DNA of 64,000 nucleotides, from contig JAEUWY010000006.1 in assembly GCA_022059125.1 (NCBI GenBank), positions 372,001-436,000 of the forward strand. The letters run 5' to 3'. The notes beneath the pieces were generated by a model that saw only the letters and a list, made by a program, of their open reading frames with translations, was not told the origin of the DNA and searched no databases. The DNA comes from Corynespora cassiicola (lineage: Eukaryota; Ascomycota; Dothideomycetes; Pleosporales; Corynesporascaceae). Below are positions 32,368-42,830 of the stretch, in pieces. The number at the start of each line of letters is the position of its first letter. Position 1 is the stretch's first letter. A program made the translations under genes and the position numbers.

Positions 32368-34870
32368 TCAGACTCTGCTTCTTCTAAGTCTCAGCGTCGA
32401 CTGTGACTCAGCATCTTCTTCCAATTCAATAGCTGTAGTCGTTCCACCTTGAGATTTAAGGGCTTCTCTTACGAGACGCACGTCTTCTGCAAATATTTCG
32501 TCAGGGTCGTATCCAGCTTTTCGCAGTGCTAGTTCCCAGTCCTTCTCAACGTTCAGATAATCTGCCCACAACGAGGGGGTTATCAAATCATAATCACTAA
32601 GACCAGAGCCTAGGCGAAGTACAGCATCATCGACCCAAATGATAGCATGAATATCGGCTCCAGCTTTGAATAACGCTAACATGTTGTTGAAAACATGTTC
32701 TCGCTTGGTAGCTTCATCAAACACCACACGAAAAAAGCCTTCAATAGCTGAAAATAGCGGTAGCCTCCAGTCTCCATCGATTTTCTGGTTGGGGCTGATT
32801 CCACAGAGTAGGTAATATTCTGCCTCGTACCCATATTTGGCATTTTGGAGGTGATAACGCCAATCCACTGGACCGACACTCCAAGTAGAGATTTCATTCC
32901 GATTCAGGAAAGAAATCCACTGTTGGTAATCATCTTGGTTAAACTTGTCTTTTTTCTCGGGAAAAATAAGTGGCCATATGATGTCCTCGAGGCCGCTCTC
33001 AGTGGGCGTCAGCAGCGAGAACATTTTGAACGCGTCCTGATAGTTAAATGGTAATGCAGCTTCAAAAGATCCTGTTAATTCGCTCCAGCTGGAGATCAGT
33101 AACAAATCGAGCGCTGTGTTTTGAAGAAACCTTTGGTTTCATTAGCAAAGTTTGACCGCTAGTGCAATGCATTACCCACCGTGTCCCGATGTTGTTGTTC
33201 GCCCCACAGTCTAACAGCATCTTGCAAATCTCCCATTGACGCAAATATGCAGCACGCTGTCATCGTATTAGCCAATCTCGCAATGATAAATGCTGGAACA
33301 CATCTTTACATGCAGTAGGGTCCAGCCATCTTCATCCTGATCATTTGGGTTGGCCCTTCCTTCTATGAAAGCAATGCGAAGACTTTCAAAATCACCATCT
33401 CTAATGTATTGAAATACCGAGGATCCCCAAGGGATGATGGGATAAGTTGCGATCGAAGGGAAAAGCTGAGAATGGCCACTGCTCGAACTCTCGGTGGTGA
33501 AAAGAATATCAATACAGCGATTTCGCAAGACTGGAAGAGTCGACCAGATGGTTATCGAGATTTCGACGCTCTGCTCCCACTTTTTCGTCGCCTTGTTTCT
33601 TTTTCCAATACAGTATGTATTGATTCGGATGGTTCCCAACCAGGGTCTGCGGACCTCATATGTCGAGATTCTTTCTTTGCGCCTCTGCGGCTGCGGGAAG
33701 TGGGAACCATCTCCAGTCATCAATCGTTTTTCGTCATAATTAGTATTGTCAATGGAAGATGCCCCTTCGTTACGATTCGTTACGTCCTCTCTGAGGAGTT
33801 CAGTGCTCGCCTCGTCAGCCACCCCGCGAAGCTGCTTTTCCAGGGTTTCCCTCTGGGACTGAGAGATGTTGAGCTTCCCTAGGACATCTCGAAATATGCT
33901 GTTACATTCATTTCTGGCGATTGTGGCTATACTTCTTCTGGTAAAATCATCCACGCTGAATGCTGATGATGTAGAGACTGCTGGCATCATGCCGGACGTG
34001 ATAAACGAGGTCAAGAAGTCCAGTTTTCCATACATTTTTGCCGTCTCTGCTAGTGATATATCCTTGAAGTCTGTGATTTGCTTCTGTTGCGAGTCAAAAC
34101 GCTTTGCAAGTCCCAAACTATTCCCGGAGATGAGGCTTTGGACTTGGCGCTGGAGCTTCTCATTCTCTATGGGTATCGAATCACGAATCTGACCTAGCAG
34201 GGCAGCATTCACACCTTGGTTCCTAGCAACATCGCTTTGAAGTATAGAGACTGAGCCTTGAATAGCAGTGGCAGTCAAATGAGTTTCGCTAGCTGTGACG
34301 TTGAGACCTTGCATCGAACGTTGCAGCTGGTTTCCAAGTTGCCTGTGGCATGTCAAAACTACCCTGATTAGTTATTTGGCGGTTCCCTACAATGATACAA
34401 CCTGGAGTGCAACAACTACATTGTCCTTACGGCATTCGACGAGTCGCAGTTGATCACCGAATGATTTCTTGCGCAGGGCCCATTTTACTTTGACCCAGAG
34501 TACCATGTCTGATGTTTTCGGCATGAGAGCCTGGGTACTCCTCAAATCCTCGTGAAGATTGGAGAGGCTATCGGATAGAGCAGAAAGACCGTCGTTGGGG
34601 GCGGTATTGTTGGAGGCATATCGATCCGTAATGTACGAAGATGCCACAGGGATGGTGGCCATGACATCTTGAATGACTGTGCACCTGGTCAAATCCAGTC
34701 TTTCAAATCGTCACCTGAGTAGTCCTACTCGATGTGTGTCGCTGTACATCTTGACCTGCTGCCTGCACGGCGCGGAAAAAGTCATATAGCTCGGCCGCAG
34801 CCTTGCCCGCAGCATCTGCCAGCTGCACCGATGCTGCCACGCTTCCTAGTACTGTCAAAGGGTCCGTCAT
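32368..34870 (-). CDS. STAND-type N-terminus plus ankyrin protein (first of two)
   Basis: Model of five exons on the minus strand: 34729-34870, 34391-34676, 33310-34342, 33180-33256, 32368-33088, closing at 752 residues. The start (MTDPLTVLGSVAASVQLADA ... AAELYDFFRAVQ) is the hydrophobic opening typical of the N-terminal domain of fungal STAND/NLR-like proteins. A helical, Gln/Ser-rich middle follows (residues about 145-330). Ankyrin-type repeats begin with GDFESLRIAFIEGRANPNDQ and DEDGWTLLH, then RAAYLRQWEICKMLLDCGAN. The last 240 residues have no clear repeats and end in an acidic tail. No NACHT/P-loop is present, so this is a short relative or non-nucleotide member. Intron 1 and the 91 bp intron 4 are the weakest joins. 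A role in non-self recognition or general scaffolding is family-level inference. Confidence 0.7.
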
Positions 34871-35546
34871 CGCTTGCAAATGGAGTGCTCTACAAAATCA
34901 CCAGGATGGAAAAAGATAGACGTAGGAGAGACGAAGCAGCGCGTTGACACGAGGCTGAAGACGGCAGGATGCTGACATGCTTGTTCTTGGCCAGCAGTTG
35001 TGGCTCGCATGCGCCCCCTCATGACATGAAGCCAAGCAATCATGTATGCACAGGGTGTTTCCTATTTCCACAAGATTGGTAGGCCAATGTTCGATTTTTG
35101 AAATCTCGGTAGTCCCTCGAATATCTTGTTGCCCACTTCGTATACTTTTCCAAGCCGGTGCTGATGGAGTGGCACCCAGGTACATAGCCATGCCTCAGAT
35201 TGCGCGACTGTACTGATAACATCGCGCTACAAGGTAGCCAACTTCGACGGCACCCAAGCTTAGAATAACAGCAGAATAGGATTCCTGACGATGACCAGAA
35301 CTGAAATAGGCAGTTCCAATGGCTCGGTAGAGATAATTCAGGCCATTTCCCCACCTTTGTTTCACCGCCAGCTAAGGCTCCGGGACCTGTGCTGAGAAAC
35401 AGATGCTGCGACAACACCAGCGCAGAGCGTGTTTCATTCAACGTGATAGATGCCGCCACATCAATTCAAAAGCTCAGCCGACCCCGCGATGAAGATGTTA
35501 GCCTTAATCATTTTCTTTGTAATATCGATAGCTTACAATCATCATC
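34871..35546. other. Divergent spacer between ankyrin and SET genes
   Basis: The 676 bases contain the promoters of both the ankyrin gene (minus) and the SET gene (plus). I see no gene in it. Confidence 0.5.
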
Positions 35547-36626
35547 ATGTCGTCTCTCAGCCTTGTTTCTAGCCTTTTCCTGTCGTTTGTTTCTGTATCT
35601 CTTGCCGCGCTTCCGTCATGTCGCCCCCCGCTTCAACATGTACCCCAGATCTCTGGCATACCCTCCTACTTCTCCTCCGAATACAGCTGTGCCTTGCAAA
35701 ATTGGGCGGCTGAGCCTAGCCCAGGCAAGGGGCTGGGAGTATTCGCCTCGTATGACCTCGAAATCGGGTCCATAATCATGCGCGAGCCTGCAATACTAGG
35801 CATCCCGCCTCCCAAGTATGCCAAAGGGACCGGATACCCCATGGCCGAAATCTCCCGGCTCGTGCGTGCAGCATACGAACGCCTTTCCAAGGACGACCAA
35901 GACGAGTTCAGCGCATTGACATACCACGCCCACCCGGGAGAGCTAGAGCAAGAAGGCAGCGACGTCCTGGGCTTCATCTTCCGAACCAACGCGTACGACA
36001 CGGGCGGCGACATCAGCGTCTTCCCCAAGATCGCGCGCATCAACCACTCGTGCCGCCCCAACGCAGCCTACTACTGGAACGAGAAGCTCCAGAAGCGCGT
36101 CATCTACGCATCGCGCAACATCACCCGGGGCGAGGAAATCACCGTGTCCTACATCCCGCTGCTCCTCGACAGCTCGCAGCGCCAAAGGCGCCTCAACCAG
36201 TACGGCTTCGCCTGCACGTGCTCGGCCTGCGCACAGCCCCCGCAGAACCTGTCCGCCTCCAACGAGCGTCGCAGCGTCATCCGCCAGGCCTTCAACGCCT
36301 TCAAGCCCCAGCTCACCCTCGACGTGCCCACGAGCCCTGCCCTGCTCGAGAAGGCGCGCAGGAACGCCGAGACGAGCCTGCAGCTCGCCGAGCTGGTTGA
36401 GGAAGAGGGCCTCGGCGACTTTTATGCCATGGCGTATAGGGTGGTGGCGATCACCCATGCCAAGGTCGAGGATTGGGAGAAGGCGACTGTGTGGGCGAAT
36501 AAGGGGTATAAGATCAGGGTCATGGAAGATCCCGAGAGTGCGTATACGAGGGAGATGCACTCGTTGACTAGCCGGTGCATTGAGAATTGGGAAAATCAGC
36601 TGAAAAACGTGACGGAGAAGAAATAA
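35547..36626 (+). CDS. SET-domain protein with N-terminal secretion signal
   Basis: One exon, 359 residues. Residues 1-21 (SSLSLVSSLFLSFVSVSLA) look like a signal peptide or a signal anchor. The SET domain spans about residues 50-205. It opens with PSPGKGLGVFASYDLEIGS and carries the core motifs RINHSCRPN (166-169 NHSC) and RGEEITVSYIPL (195-202). A post-SET zinc motif CTCSAC (223-228) follows. A helical C-terminal part ends with a basic tail. The Tyr after ITVS and the NHSC turn are intact, so S-adenosylmethionine-dependent lysine methylation is plausible. The gene belongs to the fungal SET group related to SMYD/SETD5-type proteins but has no MYND finger. An N-terminal signal is unexpected for a nuclear histone methylase. 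The ATG before the signal is the first in frame. Confidence 0.85.
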   Translation: MSSLSLVSSLFLSFVSVSLAALPSCRPPLQHVPQISGIPSYFSSEYSCALQNWAAEPSPGKGLGVFASYDLEIGSIIMREPAILGIPPPKYAKGTGYPMAEISRLVRAAYERLSKDDQDEFSALTYHAHPGELEQEGSDVLGFIFRTNAYDTGGDISVFPKIARINHSCRPNAAYYWNEKLQKRVIYASRNITRGEEITVSYIPLLLDSSQRQRRLNQYGFACTCSACAQPPQNLSASNERRSVIRQAFNAFKPQLTLDVPTSPALLEKARRNAETSLQLAELVEEEGLGDFYAMAYRVVAITHAKVEDWEKATVWANKGYKIRVMEDPESAYTREMHSLTSRCIENWENQLKNVTEKK

Positions 36627-36895
36627 GCAATTGCAGTGGTGGGTAACATGTTGACAGGGGGGATAATGATAATAACACCGATAGGGTGAAAAAAAAGGGC
36701 AAGTCGTGCGGTGGAGGTTGTGGTTTGAGGCTAGTGGCATCAACCGCAAAAGCAAGGCGTCGGGCGGTTTTTTGGAATAGCGACATCGAATTTGTATATT
36801 CTGTTGATCAACGGCAATCTAACTCGTATTATCTGATCAATCCTCTCATCCAGGTATCCAAGTATGAAGTCTCCACATCTAATTTCGAAGACGCC

Positions 36896-38909
36896 CTAAT
36901 CATCGACCTTGACAAATTTGACTGCCTGCTTCGGCGGCCCCGCAGTGAAGTGCTCCTTGATGGCCTTGAAGTAATCATCAGCAACGAACCCTTCCGGAAG
37001 AACAATGTCGAACTCGTTGATCACACGGCCAACCACGCTCCTGAGCTCCATGTTTGCCAGTCCTTTGCCCACGCAATTGTAAGGGCCGGTGCTGAAGGGG
37101 TTGAAGGCGCTCTTGTTTAGGATCAATTCGGGCTGGGTCGTCCATCTCTCCGGGACGAAATCATCGGGCCGTACAAAGTTCCTAGTATCCCGATTTATAG
37201 CAAAAGGTGGCATTTGGATGATGGTGTCACCGGGTATGTACATTCCGCCTATCTGTAACCCTTCCGGCGGCGTAACTCGCTGCGGGCCGAAATATACAGA
37301 AGGCCAGAGACGCATAGACTCTTGAATGATGGCGTCGAGAAGGGGGAGCGGCCGTTGACAGTGGTAAGTCGACGCATGGTCTCGGTATTCCTTCCTGAGC
37401 GCGCGCATGTAGTGCGGGTGGATGGCTAGGTGTATGAATATGATGGTGAGTGCTGACGAGGTCGTCTCGCTCCCAGCGCTGATGATGAGGCGCGATTCTC
37501 CGTATAGCAAATCGAGACCTGAACGGTCTTTCGGGGTGTTGGTAATGAGATGCTCGATTAGGTCCGGCTGCGCATCGGCAAGCTGATAGACGTCAGCAAT
37601 GGGATGTTGTACAGAACGATTTCTATATATCTTACCTCCATGCGCTCCTTCATACTTTTAACACTCTGTTGAGAGTATCGTTAGCTAGAGTTCTAAGTTC
37701 TAACAGTGTTGCACTCACCCAATCTCTCCATTCCTTCATGGGACCTGCGAGAGATGTGAGAACGCCCAAGGCATTCATCAACCTTTATCAATCAAAAGGT
37801 TAGCCGAAGAAAGAAGCTTGTAGAAATCATTTGAATGGTAGAACCAATCCTACTTACCACGGCATATGATACATAAGACCCATTGCAGTCAAGCCTTGGG
37901 TAAAAGTACTCAAAATGCTTGCCGCAACATCACTCTGCTCTCCCCTGACAAATCCCATGGGCTTACCAAATGCCAGTGCTGCCATGACATCGTAAGAGTA
38001 GTAAGTGCAATATTCAAGAAGTTGGACCGATTTCCCATTCTCTTCTCGGAGTCGAGTGAGCAGTTGGTCGGTGAATTCCTCGACGCGTGGAGCGTAATCG
38101 GAGAGGGCTAGACGTGTAAATGAGCAGAAGAATCTACGGCCTGGAATATATCCCTTACAATCTTTCATGGCATTGTCCCAAACCTTGCGTCGTTGGCGGT
38201 GGAAAGTTTTGTCGCGATTCAGATGAAGCGACTTTTCCATCACGTCGTAGAATGGACCCTTGGTGGTCTTAGATTTGAAGCCAAGCATTGGCTGAATGGC
38301 GGCTGGGTCGAAGATGGATATTTCGCGTGGGCCTAGAACGAGTCAGTTGACTACAGTGAGTTGATGCGATGAAATCTCCACAACGCGCTCTTCCAGATGG
38401 CGTTGTCTATCGTGTGCTGTAGTGGTTGTTTTCCGCCATGGCTCATTGCGCTCTGATGGACGGATGGTGCTGTGAACGAGCAGCCAACAATGACCCCAGT
38501 GATGAAGAATTGCAACGAAGGATTCCCACATACCTGTGCGCACATAATCACCATACTCTCTCTGTAATCGCTGTTGCACACGGTGCCAGCCCCATCCCGA
38601 ATCCCATGTCTGCTTTACGGTCCACCATTTCGATAATCTAGCCCCAAACGGTCCCGGGAACCGTCTCAGGGGATGCCAAAGCGCACGATAGAGAAGAATC
38701 CACACGGATAATGTACCGCAAAATGCGACAAACACTAGACTTGTGCTTGAGAACCCAAACCGAAATACTGATGCCCAATATGCAGCACTCGAAGCCGCGA
38801 TAATGGGGATGGTCAAGTGGTCTACTTCTACCCGCCGCAGAACTATCTCGTGGAGTGTAATCGCTGACAAGGGCGCGAGCAGCAGAAGGGTCTTGAGTGG
38901 AGAGTCCAT
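36896..38909 (-). CDS. Cytochrome P450 monooxygenase
   Basis: Six exons on the minus strand: 38534-38909, 38159-38332, 37858-38107, 37719-37782, 37636-37665, 36896-37582, closing in frame at 526 residues. An N-terminal membrane anchor (MDSPLKTLLLLAPLSAITL and a second hydrophobic run) is followed by the proline hinge HPLRRFPGPFGARLSKWW. The I-helix oxygen-binding motif is AGSETTSS, the K-helix ExxR is QESMRLWP, and the heme loop is FSTGPYNCVGKG with C468 as axial ligand. All catalytic signatures are intact. The protein should be a microsomal enzyme supplied by a P450 reductase. The resemblance is to fungal P450s grouped with pisatin demethylase and trichothecene enzymes; the substrate is unknown. 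Intron 1 is long (201 bp), the others 51-75 bp. Divergent from the rhodopsin-like gene. Confidence 0.9.
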
Positions 38910-40107
38910 GATGGAGGTGTGGGTTTGACGCAGGTAGCCAGCACCGTTCAGAACAAATATTGGCCACGAGGATCGGCGGTAGCATTATACCTCCGATGGC
39001 TTACGAGGGACTGGAAGCCAATGTCCCGCTTCCGTGCCGCGGGTTGGGCGCTTGCGGGACTAAACCCGAGGGCAAGGTGATCCCAGCTAGACGCCCAGGG
39101 CTTTTGACTTGGCAACACAAAGGGCCCATGTTACCGTGTGCTGCACCCGAGTTGAGGGATATATTGACCCTATTCATTATGCATCTGGCAGTAAGCGAGT
39201 CAAGATAGCGAGGACTGCATTTCCATGTCGTAACTGCCATCACTTTACACTTCCATGGACGGTGTGCAATACTCCTGCCAAGTAGGAATCCTTTGGTCCA
39301 ATTACTCGGATTGGATTCCAATTCGCCGGTTGGGATATGCTGCCGTCCGGTAAGGAGAGTGGTCTGTTCAAACGGGCCTTTAGGATGCGGATAGCGAGCC
39401 GTTGGTAAGGGCTAACTCGATTCAGGTAGGATCCCCTACCTCGGGTTTGACGAGCTCCAACGGGAGCAACGCGAATGGGATGCCTGACAAGCGAGAAGGG
39501 CCGAACCATCCCCAGTCGGTGACACGCAATCTAGACTGCTCGTCCGTACCTGGCACAAGCCAGTAACTTGAACAGGAAAGCGGAGAAAGGCACCACCTGA
39601 GATTCTCCAGTGAAGGCAGCCTCTCAAGGGCGGACCTCCAAAACCCAAAGATCCACATATGGACCGACTGCTTGATCTCCACGGAAAGTTAACTCCATTG
39701 AGACATTGCGTACATTTTCACGATGCGGGTTTAAAAGGGTTTCCGGGAGGATGCATGGGGCAAATGCAAGGGCGAGGCGCGCTAGTCGCCGTCTGCTGCT
39801 TGGATGCAAGCAAGTAATCAGGTCTAGCCAATCAATGCCAGATCCCAACCTTGATCAAAGGGGCAATGGATTTTCGAGGACGGACAAACTGCATGGAGAC
39901 TGCCCAGCTCCTTATGATTTTCAGAGCGGAGGAGTCGCTAACCAGCTAGCGTTAAGCCTCCTCGGACAGTTTCATCAGGCTTTCTTCAGCCTACCTCCCC
40001 CAAACTTAATCGGACAAGGGAAAAAATCCTAGTCCCTCCGGACATTATATACATCTGACCGAGCCCCACGAATTTGAAGGGTGTCCGAACCAAAGTGGAA
40101 GGCTGTC
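38910..40107. other. 1.2 kb divergent promoter region (P450 / 7-TM protein)
   Basis: No gene is seen. A TATATA sequence at 40046-40051 lies 57 bases before the 7-TM start codon. Confidence 0.5.
40046..40051 (+). promoter_or_regulatory. Candidate TATA box of the 7-TM gene
   Basis: TATATA is located 57 bases upstream of the ATG at 40108, within a short AT-rich patch. Confidence 0.45.
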
Positions 40108-41402
40108 ATGTCGTCGAATGCGAGTACAATGCAAGGCGTCATGCCTCCGCCCAAGGGGGTGACGCCTGACTTCAGCGGCGAGCGAACGGACTTACAGCGG
40201 CAGGTCCTCGTCGTTTACTCGGCCATGACGGCCCTATCGGCCATCATCTTAGCAATCCGGATTTACACGCGCGGATTCATTAACAATGGCCTTGGACTGG
40301 ACGACTATCTAGTCATTTTGAGCTGGATGGGCTGTGTTGCATGGTTCGTAGTCTGCGTCGATGGTATGTATATTGACTCAAGGTGTAGGTGATCACACTG
40401 ACCGCCCATGATAGCATTCCAATATGGCTTCGGAGAACACATGTGGAACATAACACCCGATCAGCTACTTGGATATCTCAGGACACTCATTGGCATTTGT
40501 GTCTTGTATGTCTGGACTCCTGCGCTGTCCAAGTTTTCCCTCTTGGTGTTGTATCATCGCATAAGCCCCGCGAAATCAATCCGAACTTGCGTATATATCC
40601 TAGCTGCTTTGGTCTTTGGATATTCGCTATCTATTACAATCGTGGTTGCGGGGCCATGCAACCCAGTGTCCCATCCTGATCCAACCTGCCTGAAAGACAT
40701 TAACCTCTTCATGGCCATAAGTGAGTTTGTCTTGTTGAACTTCAACATTCCTCCCCTCCGATCTTCGAAAGTTGAACTGACGATATATAGTTAACATCTT
40801 GACGGATTTCTTCATAATGATGATACCACTTCCAATGATACACCAACTTCAACTCCCGAGGAAGCAAAAGGTTGCACTGGGCATCATCTTTGCTTTAGGC
40901 TCCGGGTAAGCGACAGTCAAACCTGCTGATTGGAAAATAAACACTAATAATCTTCAACAGCGTCATCATCACCTCCATGGTCCGAATCATCTATGTATAC
41001 AATTACGTGGATAATCCCGACACGACCTTCTACCAAGCCACGGCGTGTATATTCTCGGAAGTTGAGCTCACGGCCGGCGTTATCTGTACATCCATGGTAC
41101 TTCTCAAACCATTCGTCAAAAGACATATGCCATGCCTATTATCCTTCAGTAGTCAAGGGCAAAGCAACAATACACCATCTGGCACTCGCAGCTTTGGGTG
41201 GTTTAGCAAGAAGAAGGGAGTTGGAAGAAGTTACGAATTACAAAGCAATGAGGAAGGTGAAACTTGGGACACGAGTCACACCAATGGGGCTATTGCAGTC
41301 ACGAAGAGCTATGATGTTCATGTGATAGGTAGGGATGTCCGCGGTGATGGAGAGAGCACCGAGGAAATAATGGCCCCTGATAGGGCTTGGAGGGTAAAAT
41401 AG
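40108..41402 (+). CDS. Fungal rhodopsin-like (PTH11-related type) integral membrane protein
   Basis: Four exons: 40108-40363, 40415-40720, 40791-40905, 40961-41402, giving 372 residues. Seven hydrophobic segments are visible, starting with VLVVYSAMTALSAIILAIRI and the conserved LGLDDYLVILSW element, which is the hallmark of this very large ascomycete family. Further motifs are FQYGFGEHMWN, LSKFSLLVLYHRI, NILTDFFIMMIPLPMI and the late SEVELTAGVICTSMVLLKP. The C-terminal 100 residues are hydrophilic (GWFSKKKGVGRSYELQSNEE) and should be cytosolic. Family members are multi-pass membrane proteins of mostly unknown role; the Pth11 subset senses surfaces and signals through G proteins. I see no CFEM domain, so this is not a Pth11 sensu stricto. 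Expression could be linked to the P450 through the shared upstream region. Confidence 0.88.
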
Positions 41403-41748
41403 ACATCTTTTGAGGGGCGGAGATCTGTATGCTGGTTTGAGGGTCTGAAGTTGTAACCTCGTTTAAGGTCTGGAGGCAACAGTTACGATTGGCACTATAC
41501 CCATTGTCTTTAGCATGCTTAGGATAAAAGTATAATAATTAATGAACTAGACCTGAGTTATGCGTTAGCTTAGCTACTACACATGCGGCCTGGTCATGTT
41601 TGTGAATGCGTTGGTTCACGCTATCATCTCTACTCTGCTACACTTTCAAACAAACGATCAACACACAACAAAGAACTTCAGCAATCCTCGCATGGCCACT
41701 ACCATACCGTATTTTGAACGCCTTTTCTGCAAGAATGTGCAGCCCGAA
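41403..41748. other. Convergent spacer
   Basis: The 346 bases between the 7-TM gene and the small membrane-protein gene hold their 3' UTRs. Nothing else is seen. Confidence 0.5.
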
Positions 41749-42126
41749 TCACCCTATATTCTTCCATCTCAACTTCATCTTGTCAAACGCCTCCTGGCGA
41801 GCTCTTTCCCTATCCTGAATGTCCTTATCATACCTCTTCACGGTCTCTTGTATCTCTCCAAAAACTCTTTTATCCTGCTTCCACTGTTCCTCATGTTCCA
41901 TTTCTGGTCCCTTGGTTCCCTCTCCCAACTGGCGCCCAGGGGCACCAGCTTCAGCTCTTGGCTGAAATGCATCACCCTGATTCTCAACGTCGGTATTTTG
42001 GGTTGTAGTAGATGGATGCCGAGCTTTGCGGATTCGATAAATCATGATAAGCGCTGTTATAAAAAGTGATACGCCGAATACTCCTGCCAGCGAAATCCCG
42101 GCTATCGCACCGCTCGAAAGTGTCAT
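41749..42126 (-). CDS. Small single-pass membrane protein, 125 residues
   Basis: The frame begins MTLSSGAIAGISLAGVFGVS and continues through one transmembrane helix (residues about 8-29) ending IMIYRIRKARHP, whose basic residues place the C-terminal side in the cytosol. The remaining 90 residues are highly charged and probably helical or disordered (KRVFGEIQETVKRYDKDIQD, RERARQEAFDKMKLRW). The lumenal part is only a few residues long, so it resembles a tail facing the cytosol with a minimal outside stub. I recognise no family. It could also be an exon of a longer gene, but start and stop flank a coherent protein. Confidence 0.6.
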   Translation of the reverse strand: MTLSSGAIAGISLAGVFGVSLFITALIMIYRIRKARHPSTTTQNTDVENQGDAFQPRAEAGAPGRQLGEGTKGPEMEHEEQWKQDKRVFGEIQETVKRYDKDIQDRERARQEAFDKMKLRWKNIG

Positions 42127-42830
42127 TCTGTGCGAAAATTGGGTGAGGGCTTTTCGCGTTTAGAGGGGAGTCTGCAAAGGTTGGGGCTCAGCACGCGAAT
42201 TGCATAACCTGGCGTTCATATAAGAGAATGGTGATGTCCCGCATTCTCAAACAAAAGGCTTCAATGCCGATAATTCAGACTGTTCACTTCAACATTCACC
42301 ACATCTGTGATGGCTTTTGTTGTGGAGATAGTCTCTCAGACCTTCTCTGTAAATGCTCAATGCTGAGACGTATAGGCTACACACATCACTGAAGGTCAAA
42401 CACTGGACACCCATGCCAAGGATGCCATTCTGCGGAAAGGCCATATAGGGTAATGCGCTAACCTCATTTGTCTGTCACTCACATTCATCCCTGTGGAAAT
42501 AACGGATATCTCCCCACGCGTCGTCATCGAAGTGTCCATACTGTACCGTAATAAAGATAAGCTACATATTGAATCAATACCTTTTCTCTCTTTCAGTTAA
42601 GACCATTATTTACAGAGTCAACAAGATTTAAGCCGCTGCTATGAAGGAGAAATGCTCGATTGTCTTACTTTGGAAGCGCTGCTGGGTCCCACTGAATATC
42701 ACTGAATGTTACTGTGAGCATTCTGAGCAGCTCTGTAAAGATCTTTCTCTGAAGAACTTTCATTATAGTCAATCATAACCGAATATCTAGATAAATTGGA
42801 AACTGGTTACCTAGAAGATCACATGTAAAA
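42127..42830. other. Spacer between small membrane protein and MFS gene
   Basis: Nothing supportable is seen in these 704 bases. Confidence 0.5.
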
